64,000 bases of DNA from Sinonovacula constricta. Lineage: Eukaryota; Mollusca; Bivalvia; Cardiida; Solecurtidae. Position 1 is the stretch's first letter; each line of letters starts with the position of its first letter. The translations under genes and the position numbers were made by a program. Where the stretch lies: the NCBI GenBank assembly GCA_007844125.1, contig CM017563.1, forward strand, positions 30,667,828-30,731,827, read 5' to 3'. Below are positions 42,201 to 49,028 of the stretch, one piece after another. The notes beneath the pieces were generated by a model. It saw only the letters and a list, made by a program, of their open reading frames with translations, searched no databases and had not been told where the DNA came from.

Positions 42201-45200
42201 TCAAAAGGCCTACGCCACTGAAGCACTGTTGAAGACTACAAATTCATCGCTTTTCCTGGAACTTCAGAAACAACTTTTGGTGAATCAAACACTTCCAGAT
42301 TTGAAACAAAAACATCAAATTGTGAACGAGACATTCGTTATGAACTATCCGGACGTAGACACACTTACAGCTCAATTAAACAACGTTGCGGGTATCATTG
42401 ATAAAATCAAGAAGAAGATGGCACATTTTGGTTTGACAGATGCTGACAGTTCCCTTGGTGCTTGGTCGCAGTCAATTCAACGACTCAATGATACAGTTAC
42501 TGCTATAATCCAGAAGAACATAATCTCTGGACAAAAGTTGCAAGTACTAAGAGAAAAGCTCTGGTCAGACATGCCGTTGTACACAAAAGAAGAAGCGTTG
42601 CTGGAAGTGAAAAGACGTCTAGAAGAATACAACAAAACGTTAGATGAAATACGAGCTAATTCTCATGAGATCAAAATAAAGTTAGGAGATCTTGGAAATA
42701 CGGTTCAGAAGATGACTGGTGAGGTGACGGAGAGAGACGTCATGCTAACAACAACACCAGCTACAACAACCCCTTCTGGACCACCTGATTGTAAGTTGTT
42801 GCTTTTGTCAGTTCTATAAAAAAAGATATATTAGTTTAAGTATTTCTTTGAAAAGGACATATCTTCCGTCGGAAATTCATAATCTCTTTTTGTTGTTTTA
42901 CAAGTTTGTTATTAATTATAATTTTCCAATTCAATGCGATATATTTAGACTTTTCATTAATAAGTATTTTTATCTGGTATATTAACATTTACTTAATGTT
43001 ACATTTTTAATTCAGGGTTATCTTTCACGAGTACTGGCGGAGGGGTCATCGGTCGCCACTCGGCGCATGCCCAATGCTCGGTGTCCAACCTGGAAGACTG
43101 GAGCGCAATGACCATAAAGCACGTGAATAATGAGGGGACAGAGACTCCGGTAGCGATGTGGAAACTCGGACGTGGTAAGGACGTTATAGCATTGAAAAGA
43201 GTGTGCCAACATCTTGGCCTTTATTTGACTGACACAGTGATGGGTTAATTGGATGGGGGAAGGTTACTGGGTTTGGGTGGGTCAACCCGTCGAAATACGC
43301 CTTCAATGGCAATGGACCTGCAATGGTATCATGGAAGCGTGGGGATTAGTCTTCTCTTAATACTTGCTGACCTATGGCAGTACAGAAAGTCCATGCGCAT
43401 AAAATGCGAGTAATTGTATTATGACCTTCCCGACTGTCCCGACAGTCCTGTTTACAGTACACACACTGTGATCGCGCAAGCAATGTGTTAGCTTTTCGTC
43501 ATTTTTAACCCTCTATTAAAACAAATAAGTTTCGACTTTTATTATAATCAAAATTTAGTGGTCTCTTTGCTCGCCCTTCCGTTTAACAAATTTCAGTAAC
43601 TAATCAATGATAAATGTTTATTTAAACTTAATTTATTAAGATAAGTTTGCTGTCTTTCAAATTAGTATCAAGTTGTTTTACGTCTAGCGCTGCTTGTTAT
43701 AATAACCCCGCATCCCGCGAGTGTAATACAATATACTTCAGATCCTCCGAGGAATCGGGTTTGCGGGTACGATTTCCACCATTATGACTTATAGAATAAA
43801 ATACAATATTGTATTGACGCTTATAAAAAGTCAGTATCACACCAGCACAAGTAAGGTCATATTGGCTACGTCATTGCAGGTGGAAGTCCACTGACTGTAG
43901 AATAAGATTAAGAAAACAATATACATAGAAAATGCTACGTTATGAAACAAACACAACAAAAATTATGACGTTGATTGTTTGTAACTGAACCTAAGCACCC
44001 AACAGCAATAAAACATGACAAGATCCTATGAACACAGGAACATATATTAAAATTTTAAAAGGCATCATAAAGATATCTAAAAAATAGAGCACAACGGAAC
44101 ACAACTGTAGCTATTTATCAGCGAACCAAATTGTATAATTGTATAATTGTTTTCCCAGGGGCACGAGGACGTCGACAGAACCGACGTATCAAGGTATATA
44201 AACAAGAGACCGGACAGGGAGGGACGCTCCACCTCAACATCACGTCTCTACAATGCGCAGACGAAGGAACGTATTACTGCGCCATCGACACATTTTCTAT
44301 GTGGCCACTAAACACTGAAATCAAAGTATCTTGTAAGTAATCGTTTGTTTGATGGGTTTATCTTTTACTATCAGGCACTTGCGAAAGATTGAAATATCTT
44401 TCAATCATGTTTTTTTACAGAAGTAGCCCACTGCGATAACATGTATTTTAACTTCGAAGGGGATTCCCGTGGCCGTGGCCCGTGGCGTAGTGGTAGAGTT
44501 GCCGACTTGTAACTCCTCTGACCGCTTACCCTCTCACCGTGTGGGTTCGAGTCCCGGTCGGTACGAAGGACTTAATGTGGGAAGGTCTTCCAGCTGATTT
44601 GAGATGCGCCTATGGTTATACCCAGACATTTGTTTGAGGTCTTCCTCCACAAAATATCTGGACGTCGCTATAATGATCATAATTGGTCGCTGCGATGTAT
44701 TTAAAAAACAAAACAGTAATGCTACTTATCCTTTTTTGCTGCCTCACTTTAGCTGCTTCCTCTGTTATTGCAGCAAAGTTTTTTTTCTGCTTCTACTTAT
44801 ACGTCTATTTCTCCTATGTTTGCCTGCAGCCCCTCCGGAAGACAATCTACATGCGGAATTCCCCACGGAAGTGTTTGCGGAGAAGATTACCAACTTTTCT
44901 TGCATTGGAAACCCAGGATATCCAAGCGGAAAGATCATCTGGAAAGTAAAAGAGCCGAAAGAAAAGGATTTCAAACTCTTTGACTTCTACAGGTACGTTG
45001 TGTTTAACTTCTTGGTTTATATTTGTATGACGATATCCAGTAGTTCCTTATGTATAATACCTTGACACAATGCCCAAATAGAACCCCGGACATTTCGCGT
45101 TCTTCTTTACTTGAAGTTAAATTATAACCCACCCTGTTATGGATGTCTACTATTTCAAAAAGCGATTTTTACGAGCTGGTATGCTTTCCATTAAGCGAAC

Positions 45201-46714
45201 CTAGACCCATTCTCACTAAAGTCAGATCTTACAAAATGTAACGGCCCGCAAATACCGTCTATGAACAAGAATGGTTATCCCCGATTGCCATTTTTATAAC
45301 AGCCAATCACAGAGCGTAATGCATAACGCTTTCGGTAAGAGTCGCAAAATGACCGCTACCGATGATGCAGTAGAAAAGTCACTTATTTTAAGTTTGTTCT
45401 GCAACTGCTTGTTAGTTAACATTCGACCTGAAGATGTTACTGATGTTGAAACAAATGGGAAACCGCATAAAACGCACCTGTCTTCAGTAAGATAAGTCTT
45501 GCGCGGAGTGTCCATGTTTACATTTCTTTGTAAATGGGAGCAGCCATTAAAATGATATGTTCGGAACGCTTTGGATCATCATTTACATTTGCCATTTTGT
45601 AGGCGAGGATCTGATTGGTTGGGAAGGTTTTATTGATTCGTCGTCAGATCCTGATAGCGGAGCGGTTTTTCAGGATATGATTTTAATCAGGTTTAACATC
45701 GCACTGACTCAGAAATAATCACATCAGCGATGAATTCTTGTATTCCGTAGGTAATGTTCTTGTAGAGAGACAAATGACCGAGTAGAACCTGGCAGATTAC
45801 TGGAATGTGCGTTGCTATGAAAATCAGAAACATGATCATTCATAATACAATTTCAATAAATATAATTTGTAAACTACAGAGTAATTTTCTCATACAGACG
45901 TCACTGACATTATAAGTGGGTGTTTTTACAACTTTATTTATTGTTGCATAGCCAGTCCGTACTTTGCAGAGCGGATCCAGAATTATTTTGGGGGGTTGGT
46001 GGGGGTGGGGGTGGGGGTGCATCCCCCATTTCCCCATATTCCCATGCCCCCATACTGGATCCATTCCTGCAGCCAATGGTATCTCGTTATCACGTCCTTA
46101 ACAGCTAATTTCTTAACCCTTGGTATCTTTTTAGAATGTCCTTCGTAAATGTTTTTTTCTGTCCTTGATAACTAGGTCTTCGTTTCTTGATAACAAGTTC
46201 TCCGGTCCTTGATAACTAGCACTTATGTCCTTAATAGATAGTTCTTCTGTCCTTGATAACTAGTTCTTCTGTCCTTGATAACTTGTTCTCCACCAGTCCT
46301 TGATAACTAGGTCTTCGGTACTTGATAACTAGTTCTTCTGTCATTGATAACTAGTTCTTCTGTCCTTGATGACATGCCACAATGTCCTTGATAAATAGTT
46401 TCACACAGTCCTTGATAAATATTGTATTCATTGATTGGTTGTGATAATTCATTATTTTGTCCCTGGTATCTTGTTATCGTGTTCTAAATGACTGGTTATT
46501 TATTCTGTCTTCGATAACCACTATATTTTCGCTGTTCTTCTAGCGCCAAGTCCGTGGTATCTGACCGTGACTGTATCCGTTCGGAGACAAACACCGTCAC
46601 CTTCCAGTTCAATATGACGTGGAACAACACACAGATCCGCTGCTACATCGAAAACACGGACTTTTTCGCACAAGGAGTCATTCGAATACTGCCATGTAAG
46701 TCAACAGGATAAAG

Positions 46715-46785
<71 letters not shown>

Positions 46786-48497
46786 TAATAATAATAATAA
46801 TAATAATAACAGTTTACTGGGGCGCACGTTCTAGCAAGACTTTTTGCGAAATATTTCGTATGTCTTGGTGATGTCCTGGCGGGTCTTTTTGGTGAAATGA
46901 GCGATGGATTCAGAGTGTAAACAATTGCAAGCAATAATAGACATACCTGTACAGCAGGAATTGATGAATTTGAAGCCGATTAAGTTTTACCCTTCAAAGA
47001 AACAAAAAATATATTAACTGTAAATAATTAATTGTACTAAAAGAATTTTGACATCCTGCTGTTTGAATGTGTATCTGCACCGGGTAACGGCCAGTGCAAG
47101 TATATATTCAGCTATGTTTTCGTTTATTTTAATATACGTGCGGCAAAATGCAATTTCATTTATCATAAACGTGAGGCATATATTTCGTTTACATTATCAT
47201 TTCAGTTGACATATACGTTCTAATGTCATTTATATTTTACATATTCCAGTTGACATCTGTAACAAGCATAGTCTGAATCAGGCGATGAGCCACCCATACA
47301 CGCCCCATAAGTACATCATTTGTGGCCAGGAGCTTAACATCATGAACTGTCCCGGAAACACGTGCTTTGATGACAAGGAAGGGCTCTGTGGACCTTGTAA
47401 AGCCGGATGTACGTAGCTCTTGTGGTGCTTTGATTGTATTAAGTGTTTGCGTGTGTATGTGAGCGAGTGGGTGAGAATGCGCGTGCGTGTGCGAGCGCGT
47501 GTATGTTTATTCTCGACTCGGCGTTAAAACATATAAGTCACATACGCAGAAAGCGTTTAATCGATCTTCTAAATATTTACTGTAAACCTGTCTTGACGTC
47601 TTGTTCTGATATTGACGAAAACGATTGAACATGTTCCTGTTGATTTTAAAACTTTAAACAACGCCTTTTTTAAGAAGTCAATGCAGGGGCGGATCCAGAC
47701 ACTAAATTTGACCTATTCACAGTTCCGGATGGGGAATCATGTAGTCAGTCCTAGGTCCCATTCAAATGTAAAATTGTTTCATTGTAAAAAAAGAACTACT
47801 GTTCAAATGACATACTTTGTTTCCAAATGTAGCAAACTTCACGAGAAACATATGCACACATAACCACATTTGATAAAACAACATGAAATATATGTGCCTA
47901 GCTAACATGCTTAGCAGGGGTTGTGGTCAAGGCGTGAAATCAATTATTTGAGGCCTTTGAAAAAAATAGCTTCAGGAATTTTGACCGTTGCACGTGGTAT
48001 GGATCCGCGGCTGCTATGTATGAACAAAATACTCGATTAGGTTATTAGAGCATATTTTGGTGAATTGAGACGTCATTTTGCCTGATTTAGGAACATTTTT
48101 TCTTCAAAGTTGGTTACGGTCATCCAGTAACAATGCATATTTGCGGAGCAATGCAAAATAGACTATAAGCTAGATTTTTTAAAAAAAGTTTCCCAACAAA
48201 TGCGCACTAACATTTAATGCCTTATTTTATTCAATTTTAAAATTGTTTGTATACAGAAAACAACAATACAAAACGGTTTTATTATCTAATAAATGTAATT
48301 TGAAACAGGGTAATCAGCAAATTAAACTGAAAAGGAAATATGACAAAGTCCTATGAGCATTGCAACATGTACCAAAACTTGACAAGGCAACGGCCAAAGG
48401 TATTCACATGCCAGCCAAATGTAAAAGTAATTTAAACGTACAAACATTTCTGCGATGAGTCATGATGGTGGTGGTGATGGTGATGATGATGATCTTA

Positions 48498-48564
<67 letters not shown>

Positions 48565-49028
48565 GAATGACGAGGATGATGATGATGATTGATGATGAGG
48601 ATGATGTTGCTGATGATGATGAAGAATATTAGTTTCATCACAACATCCCGGTTAGCTTTGTGCAACAAGAATTCTATGGGTACATGTTTTTCTGTATTAT
48701 TACCACAATGTATGTCTTTTATGGATAAATCCCTCAATATAATAGTCAAATATATAAAGGATGCATATAAATTGGGGGAAAAACATAAATAATTTTGAGA
48801 ATGCATTCAAGTTTATTTTATTCCTTTTCAGCAAGCGACGATCCTTGTATAGGAAAACCTATGTATACAGCAGTAGCCCACGAGCACGACTGCAAGAAAT
48901 ACTACATGTGCATGGGTAACACGAAGAAAACAAACAAATGCCCCAAGGGTTATTTCGCGCCAAATGTTCCCGGTAATTGCGTATTGGCATATGCGCAATC
49001 TTTCTGTGAGCAGAAGGAGGCTGGTTAA
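5012..49028 (+). CDS. Giant type II membrane protein: TM-SEA-disordered-15x330 aa helical repeats-Ig-Ig-2x chitin-binding (gene span, 12 exons)
   Basis: The joined exons are 5012-5309, 16869-16981, 17757-17824, 23177-23424, 24113-26392, 27305-42790, 43016-43174, 44159-44332, 44830-44992, 46544-46695, 47250-47408 and 48832-49028. They sum to 19497 bases, 6498 codons plus stop, with no in-frame stop. Every intron starts GT and ends AG, and each split codon rejoins in frame. Eight of the eleven introns are phase 1, so the disordered exon, the giant exon, the exon pairs encoding Ig domains and the first chitin-binding exon are all 1-1 modules, typical of shuffled extracellular domains. Residue numbers in this answer count from the codon at 5012. 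The protein should sit in the plasma membrane with its N terminus inside and over 6300 residues outside, ending in a chitin-binding tip. The initiator exon is missing: it lies upstream, perhaps outside the window. I do not recognise a named orthologue. Confidence 0.85.
5767..6021. mobile_element. Short inverted-repeat element, GGATCC-ended family, copy 1
   Basis: It begins caggggcggatcc and ends ggatccatccctg. The ends are inverted repeats matching at 11 of 13 positions. No coding is present. A run of 15 G lies at 5979-5993. Related ends occur at 4103-4113, 45967-46069 and 47684. It lies in the first intron of the giant gene. Confidence 0.6.
6022..7559. other. Intron sequence with a palindromic module at 6905-7110
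   Basis: No exon is recognised. Around 6912-6945 (gggtaattccgttttc, acactcatcttg) and 7050-7110 (gaaaacggaattaccc, caagatgagtgtt) there are inverted copies of the same words. A further partial copy (aatcggaacccctcgggtaa) lies at 60586-60605. This suggests a short dispersed inverted-repeat element. Confidence 0.45.
7560..15735. repeat. ~56-bp minisatellite array, ~145 copies, with higher-order repeats
   Basis: The core word is ggtccaataagtcggttcgc, followed by ta(c/t)cgttttgttcagtctt and (c/t)gtgccatttacgtcg, giving a unit close to 56 bp. Variant units carry gtcaagtaggtcgggtc. Blocks recur: 8132-8380 at 10726-10974; 9143-9334 at 11961-12152 and 14013-14204; 9713-9970 at 12530-12787 and 14695-14952. 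Offsets of about 2.6-2.8 kb and 2.05-2.2 kb show segmental duplication of multi-unit blocks. A local five-unit duplication (280 bp) lies at 10838 and 11118. The array sits in the intron between the TM and SEA exons. ORFs across it are by-products of the repeat. Confidence 0.95.
15736..16868. other. Intron sequence after the minisatellite
   Basis: No exon is seen before the SEA exon acceptor. It contains the inverted-repeat element at 15998-16348. Confidence 0.6.
15998..16348. mobile_element. Inverted-repeat element, GGTGGTATCCGACAG family, internally shorter copy
   Basis: The left end is aacggtggtatccgacagta; the right end is ccaaactgtcgaatatcatcttta, the imperfect reverse complement. Internal sequence around 16060-16110 resembles that of the copy at 59652-60162 (taatttc.gcataaact motif), indicating a shared subfamily. 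Confidence 0.6.
16869..16981 (+). CDS. Exon: N-terminal part of SEA domain
   Basis: Acceptor ttatttcag ends at 16868. The first two bases complete an Ala codon with the last base of the previous exon. The donor is GAG|GTACAC, phase 0. It encodes 37 residues from MVRANVRFTIANRNYT onward: a beta-strand-like start followed by N-Y-T and a helix rich in S, H, F, E and I. This matches the opening strand and first helix of SEA domains (pattern F-x-I-x-N-x-x-Y-T ... SS-x-x-F). It carries two N-glycosylation sequons. Confidence 0.8.
16982..17756. other. Intron with long (AT)n
   Basis: No coding is seen. A (AT)43-type microsatellite occupies 17487-17572. Confidence 0.7.
17487..17572. repeat. (AT)n microsatellite
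   Basis: Uninterrupted AT dinucleotides over about 86 bp. Confidence 0.97.
17757..17824 (+). CDS. Exon: central SEA helix and strand
   Basis: A small 68-bp exon with acceptor cttaatag and donor GG|GTAAGT. It is phase 0 in and phase 2 out. It encodes LDNYFLTSELSDFYFGC and then TFKEI. This fits the second part of a SEA domain (helix end, then the strand with F-x-x-C). The final GG plus the next exon's T make Gly. The family match is moderate on its own but good once the three exons are joined. Confidence 0.75.
18143..18235. repeat. (TG)n microsatellite at the 3' tail of a minus-strand SINE
   Basis: About 46 TG dinucleotides with one T interruption. The array abuts the 3' end of the SINE on the minus strand, so in SINE orientation it is a (CA)n tail. 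Confidence 0.9.
18236..21725 (-). mobile_element. tRNA-derived SINE (minus strand) with an internally expanded minisatellite
   Basis: Read on the minus strand, the right flank 21656-21690 gives a B-box-like ggttcgaatcccg followed by ttcggggcgtaagacta. The left flank 18236-18294 gives a SINE tail (acttaaatagcaggctgtcgatattg, then gatcttaattggtcg). Both match the intact SINEs at 22563 and 44478. Between them the element's middle is replaced by about 60 copies of a 56-bp unit. The A-box region (about 21690-21725) is diverged. Confidence 0.75.
18294..21655 (-). repeat. 56-bp minisatellite, ~60 copies, derived from SINE tail
   Basis: On the + strand each unit reads accaggtaaaatgtctggat, agaaccaaggccttcccaca, then ttaagtggaggaagac. 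Its reverse complement aligns to the SINE segment between two ACTTAA words (22653-22658 and 22721-22726), minus about 13 bp. Variant bases (ttaagt/tttagt, gaac/gagc, ggaggaagac/ggaggtaggc/ggagggagac) are shuffled along the array. ORFs reading VLSRHFTWCLPPLNVGRP on the minus strand are repeat artefacts. Confidence 0.93.
21726..22562. other. Intron sequence, nothing recognised
   Basis: AT-rich, no coding or repeat structure recognised. Confidence 0.6.
22563..22795 (+). mobile_element. tRNA-derived SINE, + strand copy
   Basis: The tRNA-like head has an A-box-like gcgaagtggtagagtcgcc and a B box gggttcgagtcccg (about 22626-22639). The body runs cgaaggacttaacgtgggaa, then gtcctccacttaatagatgg and acgtcgctataatgatcatt, and the 3' end is A-rich (aaaaacaaaaact). 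It is about 72% or more alike by eye to the copy at 44478-44712. It lies in the intron before the third SEA exon. Confidence 0.85.
22796..23176. other. Intron remainder, nothing recognised
   Basis: AT-rich sequence up to the SEA exon acceptor. Confidence 0.6.
23177..23424 (+). CDS. Exon: SEA domain with G-S cleavage-type site, then basic linker
   Basis: Acceptor attttcag ends at 23176; donor GGA|GTAAGT follows 23424, leaving phase 1. The exon supplies the diagnostic SEA turn: G-S-A-V-Y-L (G167-S168, codons at 23196-23201) followed by TLDFVENML. In autoproteolytic SEA domains the scissile bond is G|S in G-S-V-V-V-like contexts, so self-cleavage is plausible here. The domain ends near YLRSLRIDLDVVP. 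A basic Pro/Arg stretch (GKHPRRTRPRIPW) then leads into the disordered segment. Confidence 0.8.
23425..24112. other. Intron, no retained coding
   Basis: 688-bp intron between the SEA exon and the disordered exon. Overlapping short ORFs on both strands show no recognisable motif. Confidence 0.7.
24113..26392 (+). CDS. Exon: ~760-residue disordered Asn/Ser/Thr-rich segment
   Basis: Acceptor aaatttcag ends at 24112; donor ATTG|GTATGT follows 26392. It is 2280 bp, phase 1 in and out. The frame runs upstream to 24010 but the splice acceptor sets the start. The segment is polar (N, S, T, Q, I) and lacks cysteine. Early residues (about 244-400) look partly helical; the middle looks disordered. A His-rich patch lies at residues 760-769 (five His within ten residues, 25663-25692), with further His at about 25966-25980. 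The last ~130 residues change character: Trp, Arg, Pro and Gly rich (LWDHTANLDETRN, MPWGNQWGFLERY, RALWTRP). This may be a short folded or conserved element. No known domain is recognised. Confidence 0.8.
26393..27304. other. Intron between disordered exon and giant exon
   Basis: 912 bp. A pyrimidine-rich CAG at 26883-26885 followed by an in-frame 22-codon stretch could look like an exon, but it hits TGA before any good donor (see rejected items). Confidence 0.7.
27305..42790 (+). CDS. Giant exon: ~15 tandem ~330-residue helical repeats, cysteine-free stalk
   Basis: A single 15486-bp exon (5162 codons) with acceptor ttcatttag ending at 27304 and donor GATT|GTAAGT after 42790, phase 1 at both ends. 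The sequence is dominated by hydrophobic residues at 3-4 spacing with D, E, K, N, S and T between: coiled-coil or helical-bundle character throughout. No cysteine occurs. Extracellular N-glycosylation sequons are dense; 27 were counted by eye in the first ~510 residues. A Pro plus aromatic landmark (for example IENNFP, RENYPD, ADNKPI) recurs every 327-335 residues, and a second landmark (LxxhxxxY-type, for example LERRYEHMN, MKKRYGLL) recurs about 107 residues after it. The end is a Thr/Pro linker (LTTTPATTTPSGPP). Known analogues in general form are spectrin-like or laminin-type stalks; homology to either is not established. Confidence 0.88.
43016..43174 (+). CDS. Exon: first Ig-like domain, N-terminal half
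   Basis: Acceptor taattcag ends at 43015; donor CGTG|GTAAGG follows 43174, phase 1 to 1, 159 bp. It encodes a Gly-rich lead-in, then AQCSVSNLEDW and MTIKHVNNEG, ending TPVAMWKLGRG. The Cys (C6185) is the likely first canonical Ig cysteine and pairs with the DEGTYYC cysteine of the next exon (73 residues apart). The domain call rests on both exons together. Confidence 0.75.
43175..44158. other. Intron within first Ig domain
   Basis: 984 bp, no coding or repeat structure recognised. Confidence 0.65.
44159..44332 (+). CDS. Exon: first Ig-like domain, C-terminal half (V-like, D-x-G-x-Y-x-C)
   Basis: Acceptor tttcccag ends at 44158; donor TCTT|GTAAGT follows 44332, 174 bp, phase 1 to 1. The text TLHLNITSLQCADEGTYYC is the hallmark of strands E-F of an Ig V/I-set domain: L-x-I-x-x-L-x-x-x-D-x-G-x-Y-x-C. 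C6258 is the second canonical cysteine, and an additional C6250 is unpaired in this model. The domain ends with a G-strand-like TEIKVS. One sequon (NIT) is present. With the previous exon it makes one complete Ig domain whose intron falls mid-domain. Confidence 0.85.
44478..44712 (+). mobile_element. tRNA-derived SINE, + strand copy
   Basis: The head is cgtggcgtagtggtagagtt with B box gggttcgagtcccg (about 44543-44556). The body contains acttaatgtgggaaggtctt, ccagacattt and gtcttcctccac, and it ends cgctgcgatgtatttaaaaa. It is the same family as 22563-22795 and sits just upstream of the second Ig domain's first exon. Confidence 0.85.
44830..44992 (+). CDS. Exon: second Ig-like domain, N-terminal half
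   Basis: Acceptor gcctgcag ends at 44829; donor ACAG|GTACGT follows 44992, 163 bp, phase 1 in and phase 2 out. It encodes PPEDNLHAEFPTEVF then NFSCIGNPGYPSGKIIWKV, a good B-C strand pattern: Cys (C6300), 13 residues, Trp (W6313). The acceptor lies about 120 bp downstream of an intronic SINE (44478-44712). Confidence 0.8.
45967..46069. mobile_element. Short inverted-repeat element, GGATCC-ended family, copy 2
   Basis: It begins cagagcggatccag and ends ctggatccattcctg; the ends are imperfect inverted repeats of the 5767-6021 element. The interior is G/C-tract rich (runs of gggggtggg). Confidence 0.55.
46135..46430. repeat. Degenerate ~23-bp tandem repeat
   Basis: The recurring word tccttgataactagttctt(c) with spacing near 22-24 bp is repeated about twelve times with substitutions (gtccttgataactag, gtacttgataactag, gtcattgataactag). 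Confidence 0.8.
46544..46695 (+). CDS. Exon: second Ig-like domain, C-terminal half
   Basis: Acceptor gttcttctag ends at 46543; donor CCAT|GTAAGT follows 46695, 152 bp, phase 2 in and phase 1 out. It encodes SAKSVVSDRDCIRSE, then TNTVTFQFNMTWNNTQIRCY, matching strands E and F of an I/C2-type Ig domain. C6363 is the likely partner of C6300. It has two N-glycosylation sequons (NMT, NNT). Together with the previous exon it restores the 1-1 module phase (163 + 152 = 315 bp). Confidence 0.8.
46716..46809. repeat. (TAA)n microsatellite
   Basis: About 30 TAA trinucleotides with one interruption. It starts about 20 bp after the donor of the second Ig domain's last exon. Confidence 0.95.
46810..47249. 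other. Intron with duplicated acceptor sequence
   Basis: No coding. A second acceptor-like ttcagttgacat occurs at 47202-47213, 44 bp upstream of the one used at 47249. Using it would shift frame and reach TGA within 24 codons. Confidence 0.6.
47250..47408 (+). CDS. Exon: first chitin-binding type-2 (peritrophin-A) domain
   Basis: Acceptor atattccag ends at 47249; donor GGAT|GTACGT follows 47408, 159 bp, phase 1 to 1. It encodes a domain with six cysteines in the order DIC, IIC, MNC, NTC, GLC, GPC, and with HPYTPHKYIICG followed by NCPGNTCFDD. This is the C-x-Y-x-x-C ... C-P-x-x-x-x-F pattern of ChtBD2 domains, which bind chitin through aromatic residues. One domain is encoded by one exon. 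Confidence 0.85.
47684..48015. mobile_element. Possible GGATCC-ended element, copy 3
   Basis: The left end caggggcggatccag is nearly identical to copy 1. The right end is less clear (ggatccgcggctgc near 48001-48014). It lies in the last intron. Confidence 0.35.
48463..48624. repeat. (GAT)n microsatellite
   Basis: GAT/ATG trinucleotide array with interruptions, in the last intron. Confidence 0.95.
48832..49028 (+). CDS. Terminal exon: second chitin-binding type-2 domain and stop
   Basis: Acceptor ccttttcag ends at 48831; phase 1 in; TAA stop at 49026-49028. It encodes a second six-cysteine ChtBD2 (DPC, HDC, YMC, NKC, GNC, SFC) with the typical HEHDCKKYYMCMG and KCPKGYFAP segments. The protein ends five residues after the last-cysteine region (EQKEAG), so the chitin-binding domain is at the very C terminus, the far end from the membrane. 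Confidence 0.9.

Larger units (their letters stand above)
44993..46543. other. Intron within second Ig domain
   Basis: 1551 bp. It holds a GGATCC-ended element (45967-46069) and a degenerate ~23-bp tandem repeat (about 46135-46430). An ORF at 45271-45495 is in a more balanced-composition stretch but is not recognised. Confidence 0.6.

Noticed and set aside
27305..42790. Phage tail tape-measure, bacterial adhesin or contamination as the source of the huge helical ORF
   Set aside because: The ORF is bounded by canonical splice sites whose phases match upstream and downstream metazoan-type domain exons.
45271..45495. 74-codon ORF in an intron of the second Ig domain
   Set aside because: No recognisable domain or splice context; possibly a remnant of a mobile element, but not supportable.
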